A stretch of 64,000 nucleotides of DNA from Citrobacter rodentium NBRC 105723 = DSM 16636 (GTDB taxonomy: Bacteria > Pseudomonadota > Gammaproteobacteria > Enterobacterales > Enterobacteriaceae): positions 682,001-746,000 of the forward strand of contig NZ_CP082833.1 in the NCBI RefSeq assembly GCF_021278985.1, given 5' to 3'. How positions within the stretch are numbered: the first letter of the stretch is position 1; each line of letters opens with the position of its first letter. The notes beneath the pieces are model-generated. The model was not told the DNA's origin, made no database searches, and saw nothing but the letters and a program-made list of their open reading frames with translations. Positions 35,410-44,603 of this stretch are shown here, in pieces. The position numbers and the translations under genes are program-made.

Positions 35410-35961
35410 TTAATTCGTATTGCCCGCAGGCCCGGTGGCGGCATTATTGCCTTCGGCCGGCGCTGGCGCATCGCCAGAATTCTTATTGTCACCACCCTTA
35501 CTGTTGTAAAGGAACTGACCAATCATATCTTCCAGCACCATTGCGGACTTGGTGTCCTGAATCGTGCCGCCATCTTTGAGGATAGACGTTCCCAGCTCAG
35601 GGTCCTCAAAACCGACGTTTAGCGCCAGATATTGTTCGCCCAGCAGGCCGGAAGTACGAATGCTCAGCGAACTGGTATCAGGAATGTGGTTATAACGTTC
35701 TTCGATGTCGAGGGTAACGCGCGGCAGATAGGTTTTCGGATCTAATGAGATGTCCGCCACCCGGCCCACGACCACCCCGCCGATACGCACCGGCGAGCGA
35801 ACTTTCAGACCGCCGATATTATCGAAGGTCGCATAGAGAGTGTAGGTCGGCTCCGTGCGCATTGAGGTCACGTTCGCCGCTTTCAGGCAGACAAACAGCG
35901 CCGCCAACAGCGCCGCTAACAAGAAGATCCCCACCCAAATTTCATTTTTTTTCGTTTGCAT
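35410..35961 (-). CDS. mlaD: MCE-domain protein MlaD
   Basis: Inner-membrane anchored MCE protein whose hexameric ring forms the lipid conduit above MlaE. The start at 35961 (MQTKKNEIWVGIFLLAALLAAL) gives 183 residues, as in E. coli. One N-terminal helix is followed by the MCE domain (ATFDNIGGLKVRSPVRIGGVVVG) and a low-complexity tail. Confidence 0.97.
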   Translation of the reverse strand: MQTKKNEIWVGIFLLAALLAALFVCLKAANVTSMRTEPTYTLYATFDNIGGLKVRSPVRIGGVVVGRVADISLDPKTYLPRVTLDIEERYNHIPDTSSLSIRTSGLLGEQYLALNVGFEDPELGTSILKDGGTIQDTKSAMVLEDMIGQFLYNSKGGDNKNSGDAPAPAEGNNAATGPAGNTN

Positions 35962-35965
35962 GAAC

Positions 35966-36748
35966 TCAATTCCCAAACATCAAAGCGGTCAGCACAAAAT
36001 CCAAGCCCAGAACGGCCAGCGACGAGTGCACAACGGTGCGTGTGGTTGCCCGGCTAATTCCCGCCGAGGTCGGAATCGCATCATAGCCATTGAACAATGC
36101 AATCCAGGTGACGGTGATGGCGAACACCACGCTTTTAATCAAACAGTTCACCAGATCCAGCCGCCAGTCGACGGCGTTTTGCATCGCCGACCAGAAGAAT
36201 CCGGCGTCGATCCCCTTCCAGCTCACGCCCACCAGCGAACCGCCCCAGATACCGACCGCGACAAACAGAATGGTCAGCAGCGGCAGCGAAATCACGCCAG
36301 CCCAGAAGCGCGGAGAGATCACCCGGCGCAGCGGATCGACGGCCATCATTTCCATACTGGAAAGCTGCTCGGTGGCGCGCATCAGGCCAATCTCCGCCGT
36401 GAGCGCGGAACCGGCGCGTCCGGCAAACAGCAGCGCCGCGACCACCGGACCAAGCTCGCGCAGCAGCGACAGCGCCACCAGCATCCCGAGGCTGGTTTCC
36501 GCGCTGTAGGTGGTGAGCACCAGATAGCCCTGAAGCCCCAGCACCATACCAATAAATACGCCAGACACCAGAATGATAAGCATCGACAGGACGCCCACAT
36601 TATAGAGCTGGCGCACCAGCAGCGGCGTGTGTTTGCGAAATTCCGGTTTGCCGACCAGCGCATTGAATAACATTAACCCGGCGCGCCCGAACGTACTCAC
36701 GGTTTTAATACCTTTGTGTCCAAGCGTCGCCAGTGCATTTAACAGCAT
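35966..36748 (-). CDS. mlaE: MlaE permease
   Basis: Membrane subunit of the MlaFEDB phospholipid transporter. The start at 36748 (MLLNALATLGHKGIKT) gives 260 residues, as in E. coli; the upstream open frame lies inside mlaF. Conserved LRELGPVVAALLFAGRAGSA and RATEQLSSMEMM are seen. It begins seven bases after mlaF. Confidence 0.97.
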   Translation of the reverse strand: MLLNALATLGHKGIKTVSTFGRAGLMLFNALVGKPEFRKHTPLLVRQLYNVGVLSMLIILVSGVFIGMVLGLQGYLVLTTYSAETSLGMLVALSLLRELGPVVAALLFAGRAGSALTAEIGLMRATEQLSSMEMMAVDPLRRVISPRFWAGVISLPLLTILFVAVGIWGGSLVGVSWKGIDAGFFWSAMQNAVDWRLDLVNCLIKSVVFAITVTWIALFNGYDAIPTSAGISRATTRTVVHSSLAVLGLDFVLTALMFGN

Positions 36749-36755
36749 GTGTGGC

Positions 36756-37568
36756 TTAACTCCCTGTTCCGAGTAAATCAGAGTGATAATCGCCCGCCGG
36801 ATAGCGGAACGGGACCGGCCCGTCGGCAATACCGTCCAGGAACTGGCGTACGCGCGGATCGTCGTTTTCCTGCAACCCTTGCGCACTGCCGTGGGCAACA
36901 ATTTTTTTGTCCGCCATGATATACGCGTGATCGGCAATACTCAGGACTTCAGGCACATCATGAGAGACCACGATGCAGGTAACGCCCAGCGAGCTGTTGA
37001 GTTCTGAAATGAGCTTAACCAGCACTCCCATAGTGATGGGATCCTGGCCGACAAAGGGTTCATCAAACATAATGAGATCCGGCTCCAGCGCAATTGCGCG
37101 CGCCAGCGCCGCTCGCCTCGCCATCCCGCCGGACAGCTCGGAAGGCATCAATTTTGCCGCGCCGCGCAGGCCCACGGCCTCCAGTTTCATCATCACCGTA
37201 CTTTTCAGTAACGGCGCCGGAAGCGTGGTATGTTCGCGCAACGGGTACGCCACGTTATCGAAAACGTTCATGTCGGTAAACAGCGCCCCCGACTGAAACA
37301 GCATACTCATCCGTTTCCGTACAGTGTAAAGCCGCGAGCGGGACATGGCGGGAATATTCTCGCCATCAAACAGGATCTCGCCCTTGTCTGGCGAAATTTG
37401 CCCGCCGATCAGGCGCAGCAGCGTCGTTTTACCGATGCCGGACGGCCCCATGATCGCGGTGATCTTACCACGCGGCACCGTCAGGGAAATATTATCGAAA
37501 ATGCAGCGATCGCCACGCGTAAAGCTGACATCGCGCATATCGACTAAATTCGCCACAGACTCACCCAT
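36756..37568 (-). CDS. mlaF: MlaF ATPase
   Basis: ATP-binding subunit of the Mla transporter. Walker A is GPSGIGKTT near residue 43, the signature SELSGGMARRAALARA, and Walker B LIMFDEPF. The 270 residues are one more than E. coli, with a family-typical C-terminal extension that contacts the neighbouring MlaF. It is first in the operon and divergent from yrbG. Confidence 0.97.
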   Translation of the reverse strand: MGESVANLVDMRDVSFTRGDRCIFDNISLTVPRGKITAIMGPSGIGKTTLLRLIGGQISPDKGEILFDGENIPAMSRSRLYTVRKRMSMLFQSGALFTDMNVFDNVAYPLREHTTLPAPLLKSTVMMKLEAVGLRGAAKLMPSELSGGMARRAALARAIALEPDLIMFDEPFVGQDPITMGVLVKLISELNSSLGVTCIVVSHDVPEVLSIADHAYIMADKKIVAHGSAQGLQENDDPRVRQFLDGIADGPVPFRYPAGDYHSDLLGTGS

Positions 37569-37766
37569 TAATAGATCCTTCGTGTTGCTTAGTGATTAAA
37601 GCATGGCGCTGAAAATCGCCATGAACCCAACATATTTACAGAATATTACCTGCCCTGGTTAGCTAAAGCTGGCATTTGTTTTACTTTTTAATCGCATAAA
37701 GTCAAAATTAAGACTTCGTAACGGTTTCCCGGTGACCGGCGAGTATACCTGAAGAAAGGACTTTAG

Positions 37767-38744
37767 ATGCTTTTAGCGACGGCGCTATTAATTATTGGTT
37801 TATTATTGGTCGTCTACGGCGCCGACCGTCTGGTATTTGCCGCGTCAATTTTATGCCGAACGTTCGGCATCCCGCCGCTGATCATCGGTATGACGGTGGT
37901 CAGTATCGGCACCTCGCTGCCTGAGATCATCGTCTCGCTCGCCGCCTCGCTGCACGGACAGCTCGATCTTGCCGTCGGCACCGCGATCGGATCCAACATT
38001 ACCAACATTCTGTTGATCCTCGGGCTGGCCGCCCTGATCCATCCTTTTACCGTGCATTCCGATATTCTGCGCCGCGAACTGCCGCTAATGTTACTCGTCA
38101 GCATGGTAGCCGGTTCCGTACTGTATGACGGAGAGCTGAGCCGTAGCGATGGCATTTTTCTCCTGCTGCTGGCCGTGCTATGGCTGCTGTTCATGGTTAA
38201 AATCGCCCGCCTGGCTGAGCGGCAGGGCAACGACAGCCTCACCCGCGAGCAGCTTGCGGAGCTGCCGCGCGAAGGCGGACTGCCGGTAGCGTTTTTATGG
38301 TTGGGCATCGCGCTGATCATTATGCCGATGGCCACCCGGATGGTGGTCGATAACGCCACGGTGATCGCCAACTATTTCGCCATGAGCGAACTGACGATGG
38401 GCCTGACGGCGATCGCCATTGGCACCAGCCTGCCCGAACTGGCGACCGCCATTGCTGGCGTACGCAAAGGCGAAAACGATATTGCGGTGGGCAATATCAT
38501 TGGCGCAAACATTTTTAACCTCGCGCTCGTCCTTGGCCTTCCCGCCCTGCTGACGCCTGGCGAGGTCAACCCGCTGGCCTTCAGCCGTGATTACAGCGTA
38601 ATGCTGCTGGTGAGCGTCATCTTTGCGTTACTCTGCTGGCGGCGTCCCCGTCAGTCTGGTCGCGGCGCAGGCGCGCTGCTGACCGGCGGTTTTATCATAT
38701 GGCTGGCGATGTTGTATTGGTTGTCGCCGCTTATTGTTGGATAA
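37767..38744 (+). CDS. yrbG: sodium/calcium exchanger family protein YrbG
   Basis: Inner-membrane cation exchanger of the CaCA family; the physiological substrate is unsettled. The two inverted alpha-repeats are GTSLPEIIVSLAAS...GSNITNILLILG and GTSLPELATAIAGV...GANIFNLALVLG. The 325 residues match E. coli. The preceding AGAAAGGA is the ribosome-binding site. It leads the yrbG-kdsD-kdsC-lptCAB cluster. Confidence 0.96.
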   Translation: MLLATALLIIGLLLVVYGADRLVFAASILCRTFGIPPLIIGMTVVSIGTSLPEIIVSLAASLHGQLDLAVGTAIGSNITNILLILGLAALIHPFTVHSDILRRELPLMLLVSMVAGSVLYDGELSRSDGIFLLLLAVLWLLFMVKIARLAERQGNDSLTREQLAELPREGGLPVAFLWLGIALIIMPMATRMVVDNATVIANYFAMSELTMGLTAIAIGTSLPELATAIAGVRKGENDIAVGNIIGANIFNLALVLGLPALLTPGEVNPLAFSRDYSVMLLVSVIFALLCWRRPRQSGRGAGALLTGGFIIWLAMLYWLSPLIVG

Positions 38745-38757
38745 CGGGAAAAAGATT

Positions 38758-39743
38758 ATGTCGCACTTAGCGTTACAACCGGGTTTTGACTTTCAGCAGG
38801 CCGGAAAAGAGGTCCTGGCGATTGAACGTGAAGGCCTCGCGGAACTCGATCAGTATATCAATCAGGATTTTACCCTCGCCTGCGAAAAGATGTTCAACTG
38901 CACCGGTAAAGTCGTGGTCATGGGCATGGGCAAATCGGGACATATCGGCCGCAAAATGGCCGCGACCTTCGCCAGCACCGGCACCTCGTCCTTTTTTGTC
39001 CACCCTGGCGAAGCCGCCCACGGCGATCTGGGCATGGTGACCGCGCAGGACGTGGTGATTGCCATCTCCAACTCCGGCGAATCCAGCGAAATTGCCGCCT
39101 TAATCCCGGTGCTGAAACGCCTTCAGGTGCAGCTTATTTGCATTACGGGGCGTCCGGAAAGCACCATGGCGCGAGCCGCGGATGTGCATCTGTGTGTTAA
39201 AGTACCGAAAGAGGCCTGTCCGTTAGGACTGGCGCCGACCAGTAGCACCACGGCCACGCTGGTAATGGGCGATGCGCTGGCGGTGGCGCTGTTAAAGGCG
39301 CGCGGCTTTACCGCCGAGGATTTCGCGTTATCCCATCCGGGCGGCGCGCTGGGGCGTAAACTTCTGCTGCGCGTGAACGATATTATGCATACGGGCGAGG
39401 AAATCCCCCACGTGCGCAAAGAGGCCAGCCTGCGCGATGCGCTGCTGGAGATCACCCGCAAAAATCTGGGCATGACCGTAATTTGCGATGAGACGATGAA
39501 GATCGATGGCATCTTCACCGACGGTGATTTACGCCGCGTCTTTGATATGGGCGTTGACGTGCGGCAGTTAGGCATTGCCGACGTTATGACGCCGGGCGGC
39601 ATCCGCGTGCGCCCGGCATTCTGGCGGTCGATGCGCTGAACTTAATGCAGTCCCGTCATATCACCTCAGTAATGGTTGCCGATGGCGACCAGTTGCTCGG
39701 TGTGTTACATATGCATGATCTCCTGCGTGCAGGCGTCGTGTAG
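38758..39743 (+). pseudogene. kdsD: D-arabinose 5-phosphate isomerase, frameshifted
   Basis: Isomerises ribulose-5-phosphate to arabinose-5-phosphate, the first step of Kdo synthesis. The SIS domain (MGKSGHIGRKMA, ISNSGESSE, LGLAPTSSTTATLVMGDAL) and first CBS domain are intact. At 39615-39616 the codons expected to encode RPGILAV lack one G, so the frame ends at 39639 after AFWRSMR, giving 293 residues instead of 328. The remaining 42 codons, up to TAG at 39741-39743, continue in the +1 frame with an intact family sequence (LNLMQSRHITSVMVADGDQL). Most of the second CBS domain is lost. A sequencing error is possible; otherwise GutQ might cover the reaction. The true start is 38758. Confidence 0.85.
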
Positions 39744-39763
39744 CAATTCAAGGATAAAAAGAA

Positions 39764-40330
39764 ATGAGTAAAGCAGGTGCGTCGCTTGCGACCTGTTATG
39801 GACCCGTCAGCGCTGAGGTTATCGCCAGAGCAGAGAACGTTCGTCTGTTGATTCTCGACGTTGATGGCGTGCTGTCGGATGGGCTGATTTACATGGGCAA
39901 TAACGGCGAAGAGCTGAAAGCCTTCAACGTCCGCGACGGGTATGGTATCCGCTGCGCCCTGACCTCCGGTATCGAAGTCGCCATTATCACCGGCCGAAAG
40001 GCTAAACTGGTAGAAGATCGCTGCGCCACGCTGGGGATCGTCCATCTGTATCAGGGACAGTCCGATAAGCTGCTGGCGTTTAACGATCTGCTGGCAAAAC
40101 TGGCGATCGCGCCGGAAAACGTGGCCTACGTCGGCGACGATCTGATCGACTGGCCGGTGATGGAAAAAGTGGGTCTGAGCGTCGCGGTAGCGGACGCGCA
40201 TCCATTGCTCATCCCGCGCGCGGACTATGTGACAAAAATCGCCGGCGGGCGGGGCGCGGTGCGTGAGGTGTGTGATTTATTATTACTGGCGCAGGGTAAG
40301 CTTGAAGCGGCCAAAGGGCAATCAATATGA
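39764..40330 (+). CDS. kdsC: 3-deoxy-D-manno-octulosonate 8-phosphate phosphatase
   Basis: Removes phosphate from Kdo-8-phosphate before activation for LPS. HAD-family protein with the nucleophile motif LDVDGVLSDG (Asp32, Asp34) and GDDLIDWPVM as motif 4. The 188 residues match E. coli. Its end overlaps lptC by four bases. Confidence 0.98.
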   Translation: MSKAGASLATCYGPVSAEVIARAENVRLLILDVDGVLSDGLIYMGNNGEELKAFNVRDGYGIRCALTSGIEVAIITGRKAKLVEDRCATLGIVHLYQGQSDKLLAFNDLLAKLAIAPENVAYVGDDLIDWPVMEKVGLSVAVADAHPLLIPRADYVTKIAGGRGAVREVCDLLLLAQGKLEAAKGQSI

Positions 40331-40902
40331 GTAAAGCCAGACGTTGGGTTATCATTCTGCTGTCGTTGGCCGTACTGGTGCTGATTGGTATTAATCTGGC
40401 CGATAAAGACGTTACCGCGCCGGTAGTGGTGAACACAAGCGATCCCACTTATAAAAGCGAACATACGGATACCGTCGTGTATAGCCCGGAAGGCGCGCTG
40501 AGCTATCGTTTGATTGCCCAGAATGTCGAATATTATTCGGATCAAGCCGTTTCGTGGTTTACTCAACCGGTATTAACCACCTTTGATAAGGACAAGATCC
40601 CTACCTGGTCAATCAAGGCGGACAAAGCCAAACTGACCGATGAACGGATGCTGTATCTTTATGGTCATGTTGAAGTCAACGCGCTGGTGCCTGACGCTCA
40701 ACTACGCAGAATTACCACCGATAACGCTCAGGTCAATCTGGTGACGCAGGATGTGACCTCTGAGGATCTCGTCACGTTATACGGAACTACATTTAACTCC
40801 AGCGGACTGAAAATGCGCGGCAACTTACGCAGCAAGAACGCCAAGCTGATTGAAAAGGTTAGAACCTCCTATGAAATTCAAAACAAACAAACTCAGCCTT
40901 AA
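40327..40902 (+). CDS. lptC: LPS export protein LptC
   Basis: Bitopic inner-membrane protein that receives LPS from LptBFG and hands it to LptA. One N-terminal helix (VIILLSLAVLVLIGINLA) precedes a periplasmic beta-jellyroll. The 191 residues match E. coli. It overlaps kdsC at its start and lptA at its end. Confidence 0.98.
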   Translation: MSKARRWVIILLSLAVLVLIGINLADKDVTAPVVVNTSDPTYKSEHTDTVVYSPEGALSYRLIAQNVEYYSDQAVSWFTQPVLTTFDKDKIPTWSIKADKAKLTDERMLYLYGHVEVNALVPDAQLRRITTDNAQVNLVTQDVTSEDLVTLYGTTFNSSGLKMRGNLRSKNAKLIEKVRTSYEIQNKQTQP

Positions 40903-41425
40903 TCTTGTGCTTGCCAGCTCACTTCTGGCCGCCAGCATTCCGGCGTTCGCCGTTACCGGCGATACCGACCAGCCGATCCACATTGAATCGGACCAGCAGT
41001 CTCTGGATATGCAGGGCAACGTCGTCACCTTTACCGGTAATGTCGTCGTGACCCAGGGCACCATCAAGATCAACGCGGATAAAGTCGTCGTGACCCGTCC
41101 GGGCGGCGAAGAAGGTAAAGAGGTCATAGACGGCTTCGGCAACCCGGCCACCTTCTATCAGATGCAGGACAACGGTAAGCCGGTCAAAGGCCACGCGTCG
41201 AAGATGCATTATGAACTGGCGAAAGACTTTGTGGTGCTCACCGGCAACGCGTACCTGGAACAGCTCGACAGCAACATCACCGGCGACAAAATTACCTATC
41301 TGGTGAAGGAGCAGAAGATGCAGGCCTTCAGCGAGAAAGGGAATCGCGTCACCACCGTGCTGGTGCCGTCGCAGTTGCAGGACAAAAACAAAGACCAGGC
41401 CCCGGCTCAGAAAAAGAGTAACTAA
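40871..41425 (+). CDS. lptA: periplasmic LPS-bridge protein LptA
   Basis: Forms the periplasmic bridge that carries LPS to LptDE. The start at 40871 (MKFKTNKLSLNLVLASSLLA) gives 184 residues with a signal peptide ending IPAFA. The beta-jellyroll begins DQPIHIESDQQSLD. It overlaps the end of lptC by 32 bases, as in E. coli, where a sigma-E promoter lies within lptC. Confidence 0.98.
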   Translation: MKFKTNKLSLNLVLASSLLAASIPAFAVTGDTDQPIHIESDQQSLDMQGNVVTFTGNVVVTQGTIKINADKVVVTRPGGEEGKEVIDGFGNPATFYQMQDNGKPVKGHASKMHYELAKDFVVLTGNAYLEQLDSNITGDKITYLVKEQKMQAFSEKGNRVTTVLVPSQLQDKNKDQAPAQKKSN

Positions 41426-41431
41426 TTCGTT

Positions 41432-42157
41432 ATGGCAACATTAACTGCAAAGAATCTGGCGAAGGCCTATAAAGGCCGTCGCGTCGTGGAAGATGTCAGT
41501 CTGACCGTCAATTCGGGCGAGATTGTCGGGCTGCTCGGGCCTAACGGCGCAGGTAAAACCACCACTTTTTATATGGTGGTCGGCATTGTGCCGCGCGACG
41601 CCGGCAACATCATCATTGATGATGAGGACATCAGCCTGCTGCCGCTGCACGCCCGCGCACGGCGCGGCATCGGCTATCTGCCGCAGGAAGCATCGATTTT
41701 CCGCCGCCTGAGCGTGTATGATAACCTGATGGCGGTCCTGCAAATACGCGACGATCTCACCGCCGAACAGCGTGAAGATCGCGCCAACGAGCTGATGGAA
41801 GAGTTTCACATCGAGCATCTGCGGGACAGCATGGGCCAGTCGCTCTCCGGAGGCGAACGCCGCCGTGTCGAAATCGCCCGCGCGCTGGCCGCAAATCCGA
41901 AATTTATTCTGCTCGATGAACCCTTTGCGGGCGTCGACCCCATCTCCGTTATCGATATCAAACGCATTATCGAGCACCTGCGCGACAGCGGGCTTGGCGT
42001 GTTGATTACCGACCATAACGTCCGCGAAACGCTGGCGGTGTGCGAGCGCGCCTATATCGTCAGTCAGGGACACCTGATCGCCCACGGTACGCCGACGGAA
42101 ATCCTGCAGGACGGACACGTTAAGCGCGTATACCTTGGGGAAGACTTCAGACTCTGA
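41432..42157 (+). CDS. lptB: LPS export ATPase LptB
   Basis: ATPase that drives LPS extraction with LptFG. Walker A GPNGAGKTT near residue 37, signature SLSGGERRRVEIARAL and Walker B FILLDEPFAGVDP. The 241 residues match E. coli. It begins six bases after lptA. Confidence 0.99.
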   Translation: MATLTAKNLAKAYKGRRVVEDVSLTVNSGEIVGLLGPNGAGKTTTFYMVVGIVPRDAGNIIIDDEDISLLPLHARARRGIGYLPQEASIFRRLSVYDNLMAVLQIRDDLTAEQREDRANELMEEFHIEHLRDSMGQSLSGGERRRVEIARALAANPKFILLDEPFAGVDPISVIDIKRIIEHLRDSGLGVLITDHNVRETLAVCERAYIVSQGHLIAHGTPTEILQDGHVKRVYLGEDFRL

Positions 42158-42204
42158 TAGGGTAGAGGTTCGCGACGTCATAGCGGGAGAAAACGATTCT
42201 GAAT

Positions 42205-43638
42205 ATGAAGCAAGGTTTGCAACTCAGGCTCAGCCAGCAACTGGCAATGACGCCTCAGCTACAACAGGCTATCCGTCTGTTGCAGTTATCCACGCTGGAG
42301 CTCCAGCAGGAACTGCAGCAGGCGCTGGAAAGCAATCCGCTGCTTGAGCAAACCGATCTTCATGAGGAAGTGGACACCCGCGAGACGCAGGACAACGAAA
42401 CGCTGGACGCCGCCGACGCGCTCGAACAACAGGCGATGCCGGAAGAACTGCCGCTCGACGCCAGCTGGGACGAGATCTATACCGCCGGCACGCCTTCGGG
42501 CACCAGCGGCGACTATATCGACGACGAACTGCCCGTTTATCAGGGTGAAACTACCCAGAGCCTGCAGGATTACCTGATGTGGCAGGTGCAGCTGACGCCG
42601 TTTACCGATACCGATCGCGCCATCGCCACTTCCATTGTCGATGCCGTTGATGATACCGGCTACCTTACCGTTTCGCTGGAAGATATCCGCGAAAGTATGG
42701 GCGACGAAGAGGTGGATATTGACGAGATCGAAGCCGTCCTGAAACGCATTCAGCGATTCGATCCCGTCGGCGTCGCGGCAAAAGATCTGCGCGACTGTCT
42801 GCTGATCCAGCTCTCCCAGTTTGCGAAAACCACGCCGTTTCTCGAAGAAGCCCGCCTCATTATCAGCGATCATCTCGATCTGCTCGCGAACCACGACTTC
42901 CGCACCCTGATGCGCGTAACAAGGCTGAAGGAAGAGGTGCTGAAAGAGGCGGTAAATCTTATCCAGTCGCTCGACCCCAGACCCGGCCAGTCGATCCAGA
43001 CCGGCGAGCCTGAATACGTGATTCCCGACGTGCTGGTGCGTAAGCATAACGGCCGCTGGATGGTCGAACTGAACAGCGACAGCATCCCCCGTCTGCAAAT
43101 TAACCAGCACTACGCGGCAATGTGCAGCGGCGGGCGCAACGATGCCGACAGCCAGTATATCCGCAGCAATTTGCAGGATGCGAAATGGCTGATTAAAAGT
43201 CTGGAAAGCCGTAACGATACCCTGCTGCGCGTCAGCCGTTGTATCGTCGAACAGCAGCAGGCCTTCTTTGAGCAAGGCGAAGAATTTATGAAACCGATGG
43301 TGCTGGCGGATATCGCCCAGGCCGTCGAGATGCACGAATCGACAATTTCCCGTGTGACCACGCAGAAGTATCTGCACAGCCCGCGCGGCATATTTGAACT
43401 GAAGTATTTTTTCTCCAGTCACGTGAATACCGAAGGCGGCGGCGAAGCCTCCTCCACGGCGATTCGCGCGCTGGTGAAAAAGCTGATTGCGGCGGAAAAC
43501 CCCGCGAAACCGCTGAGCGACAGCAAGTTAACTTCGCTGCTGTCGGAACAGGGTATCATGGTGGCGCGCCGCACCGTTGCGAAGTACCGAGAGTCTTTAT
43601 CCATTCCGCCGTCGAATCAGCGTAAACAGCTGGTTTGA
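42205..43638 (+). CDS. rpoN: RNA polymerase sigma-54 factor
   Basis: Directs transcription of nitrogen and other genes with enhancer-binding activators. The N-terminal Gln-rich region I has QQLAMTPQLQQAIRLLQ, region II is acidic, and the DNA-binding part ends with the RpoN box ARRTVAKYRE. The 477 residues match E. coli. It is followed by hpf, ptsN, rapZ and npr, its usual partners. Confidence 0.99.
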   Translation: MKQGLQLRLSQQLAMTPQLQQAIRLLQLSTLELQQELQQALESNPLLEQTDLHEEVDTRETQDNETLDAADALEQQAMPEELPLDASWDEIYTAGTPSGTSGDYIDDELPVYQGETTQSLQDYLMWQVQLTPFTDTDRAIATSIVDAVDDTGYLTVSLEDIRESMGDEEVDIDEIEAVLKRIQRFDPVGVAAKDLRDCLLIQLSQFAKTTPFLEEARLIISDHLDLLANHDFRTLMRVTRLKEEVLKEAVNLIQSLDPRPGQSIQTGEPEYVIPDVLVRKHNGRWMVELNSDSIPRLQINQHYAAMCSGGRNDADSQYIRSNLQDAKWLIKSLESRNDTLLRVSRCIVEQQQAFFEQGEEFMKPMVLADIAQAVEMHESTISRVTTQKYLHSPRGIFELKYFFSSHVNTEGGGEASSTAIRALVKKLIAAENPAKPLSDSKLTSLLSEQGIMVARRTVAKYRESLSIPPSNQRKQLV

Positions 43639-43660
43639 CCTAACCGATAAGGAAGACACT

Positions 43661-43948
43661 ATGCAGCTCAACATCACTGGAAACAACGTCGAGATCACTG
43701 AAGCCCTGCGTGACTTTGTGAACAATAAATTCGCCAAGCTTGAGCAGTATTTCGACAGAATCAATCAGGTCTACATTGTGTTGAAGGTGGAGAAGGTCAC
43801 CCACATCTCGGATGCGACGCTGCACGTCAATGGCGGCGAAATTCACGCCAGTTCGGAAGGCCAGGATATGTATGCCGCGATTGACGGCTTAATAGATAAA
43901 CTGGCCAGACAGCTAACCAGACATAAAGACAAACTGAAACAACACTAA
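43661..43948 (+). CDS. hpf: ribosome hibernation promoting factor
   Basis: Binds the 30S subunit in stationary phase and promotes 100S dimers. The start at 43661 (MQLNITGNNVEITEALRDF) gives 95 residues, the short HPF form of enterobacteria; GGAAG lies upstream. Other marks are HVNGGEIHASSEGQDMYAAI. Confidence 0.98.
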   Translation: MQLNITGNNVEITEALRDFVNNKFAKLEQYFDRINQVYIVLKVEKVTHISDATLHVNGGEIHASSEGQDMYAAIDGLIDKLARQLTRHKDKLKQH

Positions 43949-43976
43949 GTATCCGGGCAGTTAGCGGGTGCAGGAA

Positions 43977-44001
43977 GGCCTGTTGCGTACAACAACAGGC
44001 C
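43977..44001 (+). terminator. hpf-ptsN intergenic hairpin
   Basis: Nine-base stem GGCCTGTTG / CAACAGGCC with a seven-base loop, followed by ATTTGTAC. It is a likely partial terminator or mRNA-processing site in the rpoN operon. Confidence 0.5.
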
Positions 44002-44066
44002 ATTTGTACAGTTAGCGCTCCGAACCCGCCTCGTCCGATGACTGGGTCGGGTTCCCAGGTGAAATT

Positions 44067-44558
44067 ATGATAAATAACGATACGACTCTACAACTGAACA
44101 GTGTACTTAACCAGGAATGTACGCGCAGTGGCGTTCACTGCCAGAGCAAAAAACGCGCGCTGGAGATCATCAGCGAACTGGCGGCGAAGCAGCTCAGTTT
44201 GCCACCGCAGGTGGTTTTCGAAGCGATTCTGACGCGGGAAAAAATGGGCAGTACCGGCATCGGCAACGGCATCGCCATCCCGCACGGCAAGCTGGAAGAA
44301 GACACCCTGCGTGCCGTGGGCGTGTTTGTCCAGCTGGAAACGCCGATCGCTTTTGACGCGATCGATAATCAACCGGTCGATCTGCTTTTTGCTCTGCTGG
44401 TGCCTGCGGATCAAACCAAAACGCATCTGCACACGCTGTCGCTGGTCGCCAAGCGGCTGGCGGACAAAACCATTTGCCGTCGTCTGCGCGCCGCACAAAG
44501 CGATGAAGAGCTGTATCAAATCATCACTGGCACCGACGGTTGCCAGGATGATGAATAA
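44067..44558 (+). CDS. ptsN: PTS IIA-Ntr component
   Basis: Regulatory phosphocarrier of the nitrogen PTS, affecting potassium transport and nitrogen and stress responses. The phosphorylated His73 is in GNGIAIPHGK. The 163 residues match E. coli. It acts with NPr, encoded two genes downstream. Confidence 0.98.
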   Translation: MINNDTTLQLNSVLNQECTRSGVHCQSKKRALEIISELAAKQLSLPPQVVFEAILTREKMGSTGIGNGIAIPHGKLEEDTLRAVGVFVQLETPIAFDAIDNQPVDLLFALLVPADQTKTHLHTLSLVAKRLADKTICRRLRAAQSDEELYQIITGTDGCQDDE

Positions 44559-44603
44559 AAGCGTAGAACATTCCCCTTTTGACGTGGTGAGGAGAAACAG
44601 TAC

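Noticed and set aside
42286..43422. Long minus-strand ORF antisense to rpoN
   Set aside because: Shadow of rpoN codon bias; no ribosome-binding site and no family features.
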